This document shows positions 51,213 through 60,560 of a stretch of 64,000 nucleotides of DNA, in pieces. Each line of letters starts with the position of its first letter. Positions within the stretch are counted from its first letter, which is position 1. The position numbers and the translations under genes are program-made. The notes beneath the pieces are model-generated. The model worked only from the letters and a program-made list of their open reading frames with translations. It made no database searches and was not told where the DNA came from. Origin of the DNA: M3007 sp046296435 (GTDB lineage: Bacteria; Bacteroidota; Bacteroidia; Chitinophagales; Saprospiraceae); assembly GCA_046296435.1 (NCBI GenBank), contig JBKBLI010000005.1:16102-80101 (forward strand). Direction: 5' to 3'.

Positions 51213-53672
51213 GTGGGTCAATTGCAAACACGTATTTTCTTTTTGCGCGCGCGTTTGGGGCGAATCAGGGCGCTCGATACCTTGGCGCAGGCCGTTCGGC
51301 GACGCCCGAGGACCTTCGCCGTCTCTGCCTTGCTGCTGCTTTTGTGGGTGTTTTGTCTGCCTCGCCCGCTTTTTCGCACGCCTTACTCGCTCGTTCTGGA
51401 GGACGAGTCCGGCGAATTGCTCGGCGCGCGCATTGCCGCCGATGGTCAGTGGCGTTTTCCGCCGACCGACAGCCTGCCCGAAAAATATGCCGTCGCGCTT
51501 GTGGCTTACGAGGATCGCCGCTTCTGGCGCCACCCGGGCATAGACCCTGTAGGGCTGGCGCGCGCCTTGCTGCGGAACATCTCTGCGGGCAGTAACTTAC
51601 AAGGGGGTAGCACCCTCAGCATGCAGGTCATACGCCTGGCCCGCAACAAACAACGGCGCAGTCTGTGGAACAAGACTTTGGAGATGTTTATGGCTACGCG
51701 TCTGGAGTTGGCCTACAGTAAGCGCGAGATTCTGCGGTTGTATGCGTCGCAGGCGCCGTTTGGGGGCAACATAGTTGGGGTAGAGAGCGCGTGTTGGCGT
51801 TATTTCAGCAAAACGCCGTCGCGCATCACGTGGGCGGAAGCCGCGCTGCTGGCTGTGCTACCCAAAAACCCCGCACAGATACACCCGGGTCGCAATCGCG
51901 ACGCGCTGCTGGCGCGTCGCAACCGCCTGCTGGCGCGTCTGCGCGACATTGGCAAGATCACGTCGCTCGATTGCGAACTGGCGCAGGCGGAGCCTCTGCC
52001 CGATCGCCCGCACCCTTTGCCCGACCTCGCGCCCCATTTTCTCGATCGCTGTGCCGGCGGCGTTTTTTCCCCAAAAAAGCGGGGCGACTCCTCTCGTTAT
52101 CGCAGCACCCTTCAGAGGGAATTGCAAATCCGCCTCAACGAGGTGATCGACCGCTACCAACAGCGCTACGCCGACAGGGGCGTGGAGCATCTTGCCGCCG
52201 TGATCCTCGATGTGTCGTCGGGCGCCGTCATTGCCTATGCAGGCAACGCGCCCGGCGCCCGGCACAGGCAATCCACAGACATCGTTGTGGCCCCTCGCAG
52301 CACGGGCAGTATTCTCAAGCCCTACCTTTACGCCTTTGCCATGCAGGCGGGAGAGATTCTGCCCGACGCTTTGCTCGAAGATATCCCTACCCAGTGGGGG
52401 CGTTACCGCCCTGACAATTACCTCAACGCCTACGACGGCGTCGTAGGCGCGCGTCGCGCGCTCGTACGCTCGCTCAACGTGCCGTTTGTGTCGTTGCTCC
52501 AGCGCCACGGCGTCGGTCGCTTCCATCATGAACTCCAGCAACTCGGTCTCAGCACCCTCGTGCGCGCGCCCGAGCATTATGGTTTGTCGCTTATTCTGGG
52601 CGGCGCTGAGGCGCGTCTGCTCGATGTGACCAACGCCTACGCCTGCATGTCCCGCACCCTCGGCGCATTTGGTCGCCGCAGCGGGCGCTATGCCGCCGAC
52701 GATTTCAGACCCCCGTTTTTTTTTGCGGCGGATACTGCGCGTCGTGAGACGCGCGTGCTGGAGCAGCCCCCGCTGCTCAGCGCAGGGGTGATCTGGCATA
52801 CTTTTCAGGCGATGCGCGAGGTAGAGCGCCCCGACGAGAGCGGCCAATGGGAAGTGTTTGCCTCCTCGCGTCTCGTGGCCTGGAAAACGGGCACGAGCAT
52901 TGGGTTTCGGGATGCGTGGGCGGTGGGCGTCACGCCGCGCTATGCCGTAGGCGTATGGGTAGGCAACGCAGACGGCGAGGGTCGCCCCGGGTTGATTGGC
53001 GTACGGATGGCGGCGCCTGCGCTTTTTTCGGTCTTCGAATTGTTGCCGCCCGACGAGTGGTTTGATCCGCCCTACGACGACCTGCGCCGCGCTACGCTGT
53101 GCCGCTACTCCGGCTGCTTAGCTGGCGCTTATTGTCGGCCTGACAGCGCCTGGATCCCCAAAGCGGGTTTGCAGGCTCCTGCCTGTTCGTATTGCCGCCC
53201 CATTCACCTCAGCCCCGATGGCAAATGGCAGGCCAACAGCCGTTGCGAGTCGCCCGAGCGTATGCAGCATCGCAATCAATTTGTGCTGCCGCCGGTGCAG
53301 GCCCACTACTTTGCCTTGCGCAACCCCTGGTACGTGCCGCCGCCGCCTTTCAGGCCCGATTGCGCCGATTTTGCCGATAGGCAAACCTTGATGCAATTTG
53401 TGTATCCGCGCGGCGCCAGTTCGGTCTATATCCCGGTGGAATTGGATGGCGAGGAGGGCAAGGTTGTTTTCAAAGTGGCCCACAGCCTGCCTTCTGCGCA
53501 GTTATTTTGGCATCTCGACGGTATTTGGTGCGGGACCACCCGTCATTTCCACGAGATGGCCCTCCAACCTGAACCGGGCAAGCACACCTTGGCGGTGATC
53601 GACGAGAGCGGGGCCAGAATCGAACAGCGCTTCGAAGTAAAGTCCCGCGCAAACGCCGCACAAGCGAGATGA
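51213..53672 (+). CDS. pbpC: Penicillin-binding protein 1C
   Basis: This bifunctional peptidoglycan synthase, about 819 residues, has an N-terminal membrane helix (FAVSALLLLLWVFCL) and a GT51 transglycosylase domain (AYEDRRFWRHPGID, GGSTLSMQVIRLA). The transpeptidase domain has SxxK in STGSILKP, SxN in SLNVPF and KTGTS in WKTGTSIGFRDAW; a C-terminal BiPBP_C domain follows. There is no ATG near the start: TTG 51204, GTG 51213 and TTG 51222 are candidates. A TAACTTG box at 51200-51206 overlaps the first, so 51213 or 51222 is more likely. The alpha-2-macroglobulin gene that usually accompanies pbpC is absent. Confidence 0.93.
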   Translation: MGQLQTRIFFLRARLGRIRALDTLAQAVRRRPRTFAVSALLLLLWVFCLPRPLFRTPYSLVLEDESGELLGARIAADGQWRFPPTDSLPEKYAVALVAYEDRRFWRHPGIDPVGLARALLRNISAGSNLQGGSTLSMQVIRLARNKQRRSLWNKTLEMFMATRLELAYSKREILRLYASQAPFGGNIVGVESACWRYFSKTPSRITWAEAALLAVLPKNPAQIHPGRNRDALLARRNRLLARLRDIGKITSLDCELAQAEPLPDRPHPLPDLAPHFLDRCAGGVFSPKKRGDSSRYRSTLQRELQIRLNEVIDRYQQRYADRGVEHLAAVILDVSSGAVIAYAGNAPGARHRQSTDIVVAPRSTGSILKPYLYAFAMQAGEILPDALLEDIPTQWGRYRPDNYLNAYDGVVGARRALVRSLNVPFVSLLQRHGVGRFHHELQQLGLSTLVRAPEHYGLSLILGGAEARLLDVTNAYACMSRTLGAFGRRSGRYAADDFRPPFFFAADTARRETRVLEQPPLLSAGVIWHTFQAMREVERPDESGQWEVFASSRLVAWKTGTSIGFRDAWAVGVTPRYAVGVWVGNADGEGRPGLIGVRMAAPALFSVFELLPPDEWFDPPYDDLRRATLCRYSGCLAGAYCRPDSAWIPKAGLQAPACSYCRPIHLSPDGKWQANSRCESPERMQHRNQFVLPPVQAHYFALRNPWYVPPPPFRPDCADFADRQTLMQFVYPRGASSVYIPVELDGEEGKVVFKVAHSLPSAQLFWHLDGIWCGTTRHFHEMALQPEPGKHTLAVIDESGARIEQRFEVKSRANAAQAR

Positions 53673-53815
53673 ATCCATGTGGCAAGGGGGCTGCCGGGTA
53701 GTTTGTGAGCCGCGCGATCGCTCTGCACGCAAGCCAGTCGCGGGCATGAGCACTCGCTTACATATATTTTGGCGGGTATTTACCGCGTTTTTTTTTGCAT
53801 TTCGCCGGCTTTTGC

Positions 53816-53823
53816 TACATTTG
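53816..53823 (+). promoter_or_regulatory. -7 promoter box of fbp
   Basis: TACATTTG, with TTTTTTGC about 18 bp upstream acting as a -33-like element. The leader is about 55 nt. Confidence 0.55.
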
Positions 53824-53883
53824 CCCTGAGTTACGGTATTGTACAAGTCCTTTTTCAAATCAAAACCAATTCAGCAACGTATT

Positions 53884-54960
53884 ATGGCTACAAAAAAAAG
53901 TGAGACGCCTGAAGGCTCTGTTCAATCGCCCACCCGCAGCACCCTGATGCCGGGCAACCGCATTGTGACGCTGGATGAGTTCATCATCCGCTCTGAGAAG
54001 GATTTTGAATTTGCCACCGGCGAACTGACCGGCTTGCTGCGCGATATCGGCGTAGCGGCTAAAATCGTCAATCGCGAGGTTAACAAGGCCGGTTTGGTCA
54101 ATATTTTGGGCGTGGCAGACGGAAGCGAGAACGAGAGCGGCGATATTCAGCAGAAGTTGGACGTGTATGCCAACGAAAAACTGATCGAATGCCTGCAAAA
54201 TTCCGGCGAGTGCTGCGCAATTGCCTCTGAAGAAGACGACGACATCATCCAGATTCCTCAGGTAGGCTCCAAATCCAGCAGCTACGTGGTGATGTTCGAC
54301 CCCTTGGATGGGTCTTCAAATATTGACGTCAACGTATCTGTGGGTACTATTTTTGCCATATACAGACGCAAGACCCATTCCGGCCAGCCAGCTGCGCGCG
54401 AGGATTTCCTTCAGCCGGGTATCAAGCAGGTAGCGGCGGGTTATGTGCTCTACGGCACTTCGACCATTCTGGTCTATACCACCGGTCATGGCGTCAACGG
54501 CTTCACGCTCGATCCCTCTATTGGAGAGTTTTGTCTGAGTCACCGCAACATGCGCATCCCCGAAAATGGCAGTTCGTACTCCATTAACCAGGGGTATTAC
54601 TCTAAGTTTGATCTGGAGTTGCGGCGCTATATCGACCACTGCTCCGACCTCAACTATGGACTGCGCTACATTGGCTCGATGGTGAGCGACATCCACCGTA
54701 TTCTGATACAGGGCGGCATATTCCTTTACCCCAGCACGCGCAAGTATCCCAAAGGTAAGCTGCGCTTACTGTACGAATGCAATCCTTTGGCCATGGTCGT
54801 TGAGCAGGCAGGGGGCAGGGCTATCAATACGCAGCTCAAGCGCATTTTGGAGATCGAACCCAAAGAGTTGCACCAGCGCAGCACCATTGCCATCGGGTCG
54901 CCCCGAATGGTGGATGAATTGCAGGCCTTTGTAGAACGTTATTCGGCGTTGCCTATATAA
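53884..54960 (+). CDS. fbp: Fructose-1,6-bisphosphatase class I
   Basis: This 358-residue enzyme removes the 1-phosphate from fructose 1,6-bisphosphate, a committed step of gluconeogenesis. Signature: VMFDPLDGSSNIDVNVSVGT (metal-site Asp/Glu and substrate loop) near residue 140. CCAIASEEDDD and GSMVSDIHRIL are also family text, and LLYECNPLAMVVEQAGG is the C-terminal active-site block. I chose ATG 53884 rather than 53839. It lies upstream of glgA and glgC on the same strand but with 290 bp between. Confidence 0.96.
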   Translation: MATKKSETPEGSVQSPTRSTLMPGNRIVTLDEFIIRSEKDFEFATGELTGLLRDIGVAAKIVNREVNKAGLVNILGVADGSENESGDIQQKLDVYANEKLIECLQNSGECCAIASEEDDDIIQIPQVGSKSSSYVVMFDPLDGSSNIDVNVSVGTIFAIYRRKTHSGQPAAREDFLQPGIKQVAAGYVLYGTSTILVYTTGHGVNGFTLDPSIGEFCLSHRNMRIPENGSSYSINQGYYSKFDLELRRYIDHCSDLNYGLRYIGSMVSDIHRILIQGGIFLYPSTRKYPKGKLRLLYECNPLAMVVEQAGGRAINTQLKRILEIEPKELHQRSTIAIGSPRMVDELQAFVERYSALPI

Positions 54961-55251
54961 TTCCGCGGGGCAAGCAGCCGGCCTTGCGTTCGGAGCGCAG
55001 ATCAGTTTGGGGCAGTCGTTTTTTGAAAAAAATGTGGAGCGCCCGCGCCTTGTGGTCCTCTGACTAAGCGGACGTGATGTCTTCCGGTTTGGCGCCGACA
55101 GTTTAGTTTGTTTGGGGGTATATTCCGGATGGATGTCGATGCTTAATCTTTGTCAAATGCCGAAACTGGCAAATCAAACTTGTTTTTGGGGTCCGATTGA
55201 GGCAAAGTCTTTAATTTGCAGCGTTTTTCAAAACAGACAAAAAACTCTACC
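54961..55251. other. 290-bp region between fbp and glgA
   Basis: No gene. A T-tract/A-tract palindrome (TTTTTTGAAAAAAA) lies at 55019-55032. A TTAATTTG element at 55211-55218, about 35 bp before glgA, is a near-consensus -7 box. Confidence 0.45.
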
Positions 55252-56850
55252 ATGATACAAGTTTTGCACGCGGCGGCAGAATGTTATCCAGCAGCAAAGA
55301 CAGGAGGGTTGGGCGATGTGGTTGGAGCGCTTCCCAAGTATTTGACGAAAGGCGGCGTCACTTCGGCGGCCATCATCCCGAAGTATGCGTTGAAATGGAT
55401 TCACAGCCGCAACTGGGAGGAGGTATATGCGGGGGAAGTACGCGTGGACTGGCGACACGTGCGTTTTAGCATTCAAAAAGAGCAAGGCAATAGTTTGGGC
55501 TTTCCGTTATTTGTGGCGGATGTGCCGGGCCTGTTCGATCGTTCGGGCATATACAATGATCCGTCGGGAGCGCCGTACGGCGACGAAGCGGAGCGCTATC
55601 TGGTCTTTCAGCAGGCAATTTTGCATTGGTTGCGCAGTTTTCCGCGCGAACACCGCCCTAAGGTGCTGCATTGTCACGACCATCATACGGGTCTTATCCC
55701 CTTCATGGTAAAGCACACGCCAGACTTCAGGAGTTTGCACGATTTGCCTACGGTGTTCAGCATACACAACGGGCAGTATCAGGGGTGGATGAGTTGGAAT
55801 ATGTTGCATTTGTTACCCTATTTTGACGCCGGGGCTAAGGGACTTTTGGACTGGAATGGGTATATCAATCCCGTGGCCTCGGCATTGCGTTGCGCCTGGG
55901 CGGTAGGCACGGTAAGCCGTTCGTACTTATTTGAACTGCACGATAGCAGCCTGGGTCTGGAGCCGTTGTTTCGGGCGGAGTGGGCTAAGCAGTTCGGCAT
56001 TATCAACGGCATCGATGCGGCGGTCTGGAATCCCGCCTCCGATCCCATGATTGCCGAGCGATTACATTTTGGGGAGATCGAAGCGTTCAAATGGGCCAAC
56101 AAAAGCGTCCTGTGCGAGTGGTTCGGCTTTTCGCCGGACTTGCCGCTGATCAGTTTTATCGGGCGGCTGGTGCACGAGAAAGGAGCGGATATTTTGCCGG
56201 ATGCCATCCGGAGGTTTATCCATTCGGGCGGGAGGGCCAACTTTTTGGTGCTGGGAACCGGCGAGGCCTGGACGCAGAACGAGTTCAGGCGCATGTCGCA
56301 CCACTATCCGGGCCGCTTCAACGCGGTGATTGACTACAACGAGGCTTTGTCGCACCAGATATATGCCGGTTCGGACTTCATCGTGATGCCCTCGAGGGTA
56401 GAGCCTTGCGGATTGAATCAGATGTATGCTATGCGTTATGGCGCCCTGCCGATTGTGCGATCGGTCGGCGGCCTGAAGGATACGGTACCGGATATTGGCG
56501 AACCCGGAGATGTAGGGCGCGGAATCCGTTTTGATCAGTTTTCGGTGGACGATGTGACGCATGCATTCTACCGGGCGACGGCTATGTGGCACAACGAACC
56601 GGGCATTGTACGCCTGCTTCGCGGTCGGGTAATGTCGATTGATTTTTCGTGGGAAAATACCATCGATCAATACCTGAACATCTATCGGCGCGTAGGGGCC
56701 AACGTGCAGGCCCTCTTACCGCAGGCTGAGGGGCCTGCCGCTCGTACCGAGGCGCCCCTTGTTCACACGCCCGACCCGCCGCCCGCGCCCCAGCCCCGCG
56801 CCCGAAAGAAAACAACGCCGAAAAAAAACGACAATAAACGAACCACTTAG
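55252..56850 (+). CDS. glgA: Glycogen synthase
   Basis: This 532-residue GT5 enzyme extends alpha-1,4-glucan from ADP-glucose. N-terminal KTGGLGDVVGALP is the sugar-nucleotide loop (residues 17-29). Further text: VLHCHDHHTGLIP, FSIHNGQYQGW, NGIDAAVWNPASD, FIGRLVHEKGADIL, and the C-terminal PSRVEPCGLNQMYAMRYGALPIV with catalytic Glu. The last 35 residues are a Pro/Lys-rich, likely disordered tail not needed for the fold. I chose ATG 55252. It is followed by glgC with a 157-bp gap. Confidence 0.95.
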   Translation: MIQVLHAAAECYPAAKTGGLGDVVGALPKYLTKGGVTSAAIIPKYALKWIHSRNWEEVYAGEVRVDWRHVRFSIQKEQGNSLGFPLFVADVPGLFDRSGIYNDPSGAPYGDEAERYLVFQQAILHWLRSFPREHRPKVLHCHDHHTGLIPFMVKHTPDFRSLHDLPTVFSIHNGQYQGWMSWNMLHLLPYFDAGAKGLLDWNGYINPVASALRCAWAVGTVSRSYLFELHDSSLGLEPLFRAEWAKQFGIINGIDAAVWNPASDPMIAERLHFGEIEAFKWANKSVLCEWFGFSPDLPLISFIGRLVHEKGADILPDAIRRFIHSGGRANFLVLGTGEAWTQNEFRRMSHHYPGRFNAVIDYNEALSHQIYAGSDFIVMPSRVEPCGLNQMYAMRYGALPIVRSVGGLKDTVPDIGEPGDVGRGIRFDQFSVDDVTHAFYRATAMWHNEPGIVRLLRGRVMSIDFSWENTIDQYLNIYRRVGANVQALLPQAEGPAARTEAPLVHTPDPPPAPQPRARKKTTPKKNDNKRTT

Positions 56851-57007
56851 CCCTGCGGTTTCGGGTTGATGAGCGCGTGAATTGGAGGTATTCTGTCGGA
56901 AAGCGATCTTTTGCGTCGTATGACCGCATCGCGAATTCCGCCAAGCTCCGGATCGAGACAACTGCGGTTTTAGTTTTTACAAACAACACCATACAACGAC
57001 AGCGACC

Positions 57008-58279
57008 ATGATTAAAATGATATGTCTTATTCTCGGAGGCGGCGCAGGTTCGCGCCTCTATCCCCTCACCGAACAACGCTCAAAACCGGCAGTGCCCATT
57101 GCAGGCAAGTATCGACTGATCGATATACCGATCTCCAACTGTATCAACTCGGGGGTCAAGCGGATGTTTGTAGTGACCCAGTATAATTCTGCTTCGCTCA
57201 ACGCGCACATCAAAAACTCCTATAATTTTGACATATTTACGCAGGGATTCGTCGATATCCTGGCCGCCGAACAAACGCCGGGAAGCAAAGAGTGGTTTCA
57301 GGGCACTTCAGACGCCGTGAAGCAAAGCCGTAAGCACTACGATCGTCACGACTTCGATTACATATTGATCCTGTCCGGCGATCAGCTTTATCAGATGAAC
57401 TTTGAACTCATGGTCAAGCAACACATTGAGTCAAAGGCAGAATTGAGTATTGCTTGCTTGCCGGTCAACGCCAAGGACGCCACAGGATTTGGGATCATGA
57501 AAGTCAACGACAAGGGCTTCATCCCCCGATTTATCGAAAAACCCTCGACGGACAAATTGCCAGAATGGATCAGCGACGTATCGCCGCTGAACAAGAAACT
57601 CGGCAAGGTTTATATGGCGTCCATGGGGATTTATATCTTCAATCGGGATACGCTCCACCGCCTGTTTGACGAAAACCCTCAAGCCATCGACTTCGGAAAA
57701 GAACTGATCCCTGCCGCTATCAACTCCGGAATGAAGGTGGGCGCCTATCAGTACAACGGATACTGGACGGATATTGGAACCATCCGCTCTTTTTTTGAAG
57801 CCAACATTGAACTGACAGACCATATACCGGCGTTCAATCTTTTTGACAATTGGAGGCCTATCTACACCCGGGGGAGGATGTTGCCGCCCGCCAAGTTTTA
57901 TGGCGGCACACAGATCAACCGCGCTTTAACTGCCGAGGGGTCGATCATTCACGCCCGCGTGATCGATAGCTCCATAATTGGCCTTCGTTCGCGTATTGGC
58001 GAAAATACCGTCATCAAAGAGTCGATTGTTATGGGTAACGACCATTTCCAGTCGCTTCAGGAAATCGCAACAACTCCCAATTTGCCCCCGATGGGTATTG
58101 GTCATTATTGCCATATCGAACGCGCTATTGTGGACAAAGACTGCCGAATCGGAAACAATGTGGTGATCAAAGGCCACAACGGACTCCCCGATGGCAACTA
58201 TGATGGCTTCTGTGTGCGCGACGGTATCGTGGTGGTCAAGAAAGGCGCCCATATCGAAGAGGGGACGCGCATCATGTGA
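57008..58279 (+). CDS. glgC: Glucose-1-phosphate adenylyltransferase
   Basis: This 423-residue ADP-glucose pyrophosphorylase has the nucleotidyl-transferase core LILGGGAGSRLYPLTEQRSKPAVPIAG, then YRLIDIPISNCINSG, FQGTSDAVKQSR, and LILSGDQLYQMNF with the metal Asp. FIEKPS is the sugar-phosphate loop, and a C-terminal left-handed beta-helix carries hexapeptide repeats (IIHARVIDSSIIG, IVDKDCRIGNNVVIKG). It supplies the substrate for the adjacent glgA. A strong bidirectional hairpin follows. Confidence 0.96.
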   Translation: MIKMICLILGGGAGSRLYPLTEQRSKPAVPIAGKYRLIDIPISNCINSGVKRMFVVTQYNSASLNAHIKNSYNFDIFTQGFVDILAAEQTPGSKEWFQGTSDAVKQSRKHYDRHDFDYILILSGDQLYQMNFELMVKQHIESKAELSIACLPVNAKDATGFGIMKVNDKGFIPRFIEKPSTDKLPEWISDVSPLNKKLGKVYMASMGIYIFNRDTLHRLFDENPQAIDFGKELIPAAINSGMKVGAYQYNGYWTDIGTIRSFFEANIELTDHIPAFNLFDNWRPIYTRGRMLPPAKFYGGTQINRALTAEGSIIHARVIDSSIIGLRSRIGENTVIKESIVMGNDHFQSLQEIATTPNLPPMGIGHYCHIERAIVDKDCRIGNNVVIKGHNGLPDGNYDGFCVRDGIVVVKKGAHIEEGTRIM

Positions 58280-58346
58280 CCCCGAATGGCCTTTTGTGAC
58301 AAGGGGTAGTTCAGCCGCCCGGCTATGTATCTCGCCAATAAAGCAA

Positions 58347-58380
58347 ACGGGGCGCTCTGCATTCAGAGCGCCCCGTTATT
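58347..58380. terminator. Bidirectional terminator between glgC and the secreted protein gene
   Basis: A perfect 13-bp stem, ACGGGGCGCTCTG (58347-58359) with CAGAGCGCCCCGT (58364-58376), 4-nt loop. It is flanked by A-rich text on the left and TT on the right, and serves both converging genes. Confidence 0.75.
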
Positions 58381-58409
58381 GCGTATAGACTCAAATCTGT
58401 TTATCTGAA

Positions 58410-59045
58410 TTAGCGCGAAGCGGCTATATTTTCTGTGGTCAAGGCGCCGGCGGCGCTCCATTCGATCTGGTCAGGATTGCCCGGGATCGTGAGGTCCAAT
58501 TGGATGGAACCTTTGCGGTTTTTATATTCGATGCGAACGTCGCCTTCGCCAATCACACGCACGGCGTCGTACTCTGTAACTATGGCCTCGAGGTTGGCGT
58601 TGATCGTAACGGTGGTCAGCGTTTCGGCATTGATGCCCGCCACAAAGTTGGTGCCAATGTAAGCGCCGTTTTTGTCGTAAATGCTCATGCTGTAGCTCTT
58701 TGCGCCTTTGCCCAAGCCGCGAGCGATATTGTAAAGCACCGCATAGTAGTTTTCCGTTTCGAAAGCGGCTACGGGTTCGGGATATACCGGCATATTGCTG
58801 TATTGAGCGCTGCGCTTCAACTCGGGCAGGAAACCGTAAAAGTCCCAGCCAAGGCGCTTAACACGCGGAGCGCCCGGGGCCAGTTGCGCAGTCAGATCTT
58901 CAGCCGTGAGGCTAAAGGGCAAATCAGCCTTAGGGAACTGCGCCAGAAACTGGGCGAAGTTCGGCGTTTCTTGAGCTTGGGCCGGAGCGGCGAAGCAAGC
59001 TGCGAAAGCTGCGATCAGTGCTGCGATGACGATTTGCTTTTTCAT
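58410..59045 (-). CDS. Secreted protein of unknown function
   Basis: This 211-residue protein has a clear signal peptide (MKKQIVIAALIAAFAACFAA, cut after AQAQ). The mature part is beta-rich with a repeated style of strands (YYAVLYNIARG, SYSMSIYDKNGAYIGTN, TLTTVTINANL, GDVRIEYKNRKGSIQLDLTIPG). No motif, cysteine cluster or T9SS tail is seen. It is soluble and probably periplasmic. No family recognised. It stands alone between a terminator and a 660-bp noncoding region, so it likely has its own promoter. Confidence 0.75.
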   Translation of the reverse strand: MKKQIVIAALIAAFAACFAAPAQAQETPNFAQFLAQFPKADLPFSLTAEDLTAQLAPGAPRVKRLGWDFYGFLPELKRSAQYSNMPVYPEPVAAFETENYYAVLYNIARGLGKGAKSYSMSIYDKNGAYIGTNFVAGINAETLTTVTINANLEAIVTEYDAVRVIGEGDVRIEYKNRKGSIQLDLTIPGNPDQIEWSAAGALTTENIAASR

Positions 59046-59150
59046 ATTTTTTATCGATTTTGGATTCAGAGAGTGATTGTGATTAAACTTAGTTTTTTAG
59101 CGTCACGATGGTCTTATTGCAAAAGCCTTGCCAAAAATTGATTCGCGCGC

Positions 59151-59167
59151 TTTTTTTTGAAAAAAAA
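59151..59167. repeat. T-tract/A-tract palindrome
   Basis: Eight T, G, eight A, directly after GCGCGC. Confidence 0.7.
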
Positions 59168-59633
59168 TGATCTTCTGGTTCGTTTTTACCATTTTTACGG
59201 TAAAAAAAAGAGTTCAAAGCGTGATTTTTTGGTGAGAATTCGGATAAATAGTTGAGTGGTCGGCGCCGAACGGCGATTTCTCCGCTTTGGCTTCGTGTTT
59301 TTACGTAAGAATCAGGGTGGGCGGTTTTGGGCGCTCAAAAATCTCGGCGGGCATAGGGCGGCCCGGTTTAGACTGAGGATTGGCTTCATGGTTGATGCGG
59401 TTACAATTTAGTATTGGGTTATGAGTCGCCTTAGGGTTCAGATTAGCGCGACTAATTACATATAGTCGAATGCTTGCCGAAACGTCAATATGAAACATAC
59501 GGTATCGGAAGTTGCTAAGGAGTTGCGGTAGTCGGGGGGCTAAATTAGGCACAGTATCAGAGGGGTTTCCTCTTCCCGAAAAAAGTAATCTAAATTTCAT
59601 ATTTGCTTAACGGGCGTCGCTGGCGGAATGCTT

Positions 59634-59641
59634 TACCTTTG
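59634..59641 (+). promoter_or_regulatory. -7 promoter box of the LpxH-like gene
   Basis: TACCTTTG, leader about 60 nt. Confidence 0.55.
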
Positions 59642-59705
59642 CATTATTCAATTTTGAATGAATTCGCAGCGAGGTAAAGAAGAAAATTATAGCAGGTAGC
59701 ATTTC

Positions 59706-60560
59706 ATGAAAAGAGAAGTTGATATTGTTGTTATATCGGACGTGCATTTGGGAACATATGGATGTCATGCTTTGGAACTGAACAATTATCTGAAGAGCAT
59801 ACAACCGCGTACTTTGGTGCTCAATGGCGATATCATTGACATTTGGCAATTCAACAAGAATTATTTTCCCAAAGAACATTTGGACGTTGTCAGGCGTATT
59901 TTGAAGATGGCCGCCAACGGCGTCAAGATTTATTACCTAACGGGCAATCACGATGATCTGCTGCGCAAGTTTGGCGAGGTATCTTTCGGATTGGTGAATC
60001 TGCGCAATAAATTGGTTTTCAGAATTGACGGCAAAGTCCACTGGGTGTTTCACGGCGACGTATTCGACGCCAGTATCCAACGCGCTCGGTGGTTGGCCCG
60101 GCTGGGAGGCAAGGGGTACGATATGCTGATCCGGATCAACCGCCTGATCAATGGCACGCGGAGGATTTTTGGGCTTGCCCCGGTTTCCTTTGCCTCCAGA
60201 GTGAAGAAAAGTGTGAAAGGAGCAGTCAGATATATCAGCGATTTTGAAGACACGGCCATACAACTGGCGGCTGAACAAAATTACGACTACGTCATTTGTG
60301 GGCATATCCATAGGCCTCAGATGCGCGAAGTAGTGGCCGACAACGGCTTCAAAGTCACTTACCTGAATAGCGGCGACTGGATAGAGCACCTCACCGCGCT
60401 GGAATACGCCAATGGTAATTGGCAGATATACCAATATGATGAGGACGATTACGCTATGCCAAATCCCAAGCTCCAGGCGCCTGAGCCGGAGACCTACTCG
60501 CTCAAGCGGGAAGAAATACTGCCCGGGGGCCTCAGTATTGCAGCCTTCGACACGCTCTGA
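59706..60560 (+). CDS. UDP-2,3-diacylglucosamine diphosphatase-like metallophosphatase
   Basis: This 284-residue calcineurin-like phosphoesterase has motifs SDVHLGTYGCHA, LNGDIIDIW, LTGNHDD, HGDVFD and VICGHIHRP. The family (LpxH and its Bacteroidota relatives) cleaves UDP-2,3-diacylglucosamine in lipid A synthesis. This longer form without N-terminal membrane helix may act on a related substrate. Residues after 250 are a short charged tail. Confidence 0.85.
   Translation: MKREVDIVVISDVHLGTYGCHALELNNYLKSIQPRTLVLNGDIIDIWQFNKNYFPKEHLDVVRRILKMAANGVKIYYLTGNHDDLLRKFGEVSFGLVNLRNKLVFRIDGKVHWVFHGDVFDASIQRARWLARLGGKGYDMLIRINRLINGTRRIFGLAPVSFASRVKKSVKGAVRYISDFEDTAIQLAAEQNYDYVICGHIHRPQMREVVADNGFKVTYLNSGDWIEHLTALEYANGNWQIYQYDEDDYAMPNPKLQAPEPETYSLKREEILPGGLSIAAFDTL

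Larger units (their letters stand above)
59046..59705. other. 660-bp noncoding region
   Basis: It contains the T8-G-A8 palindrome at 59151-59167, an inverted repeat TTTTTACC/GGTAAAAA near 59186-59206, and a -7 box at 59634-59641. A 99-residue frame at 59301-59600 on the minus strand has no coding character. No RNA family is recognised. Confidence 0.5.

Noticed and set aside
59301..59600. 99-residue minus-strand frame
   Set aside because: No signal, domain or repeat; composition is that of noncoding DNA.
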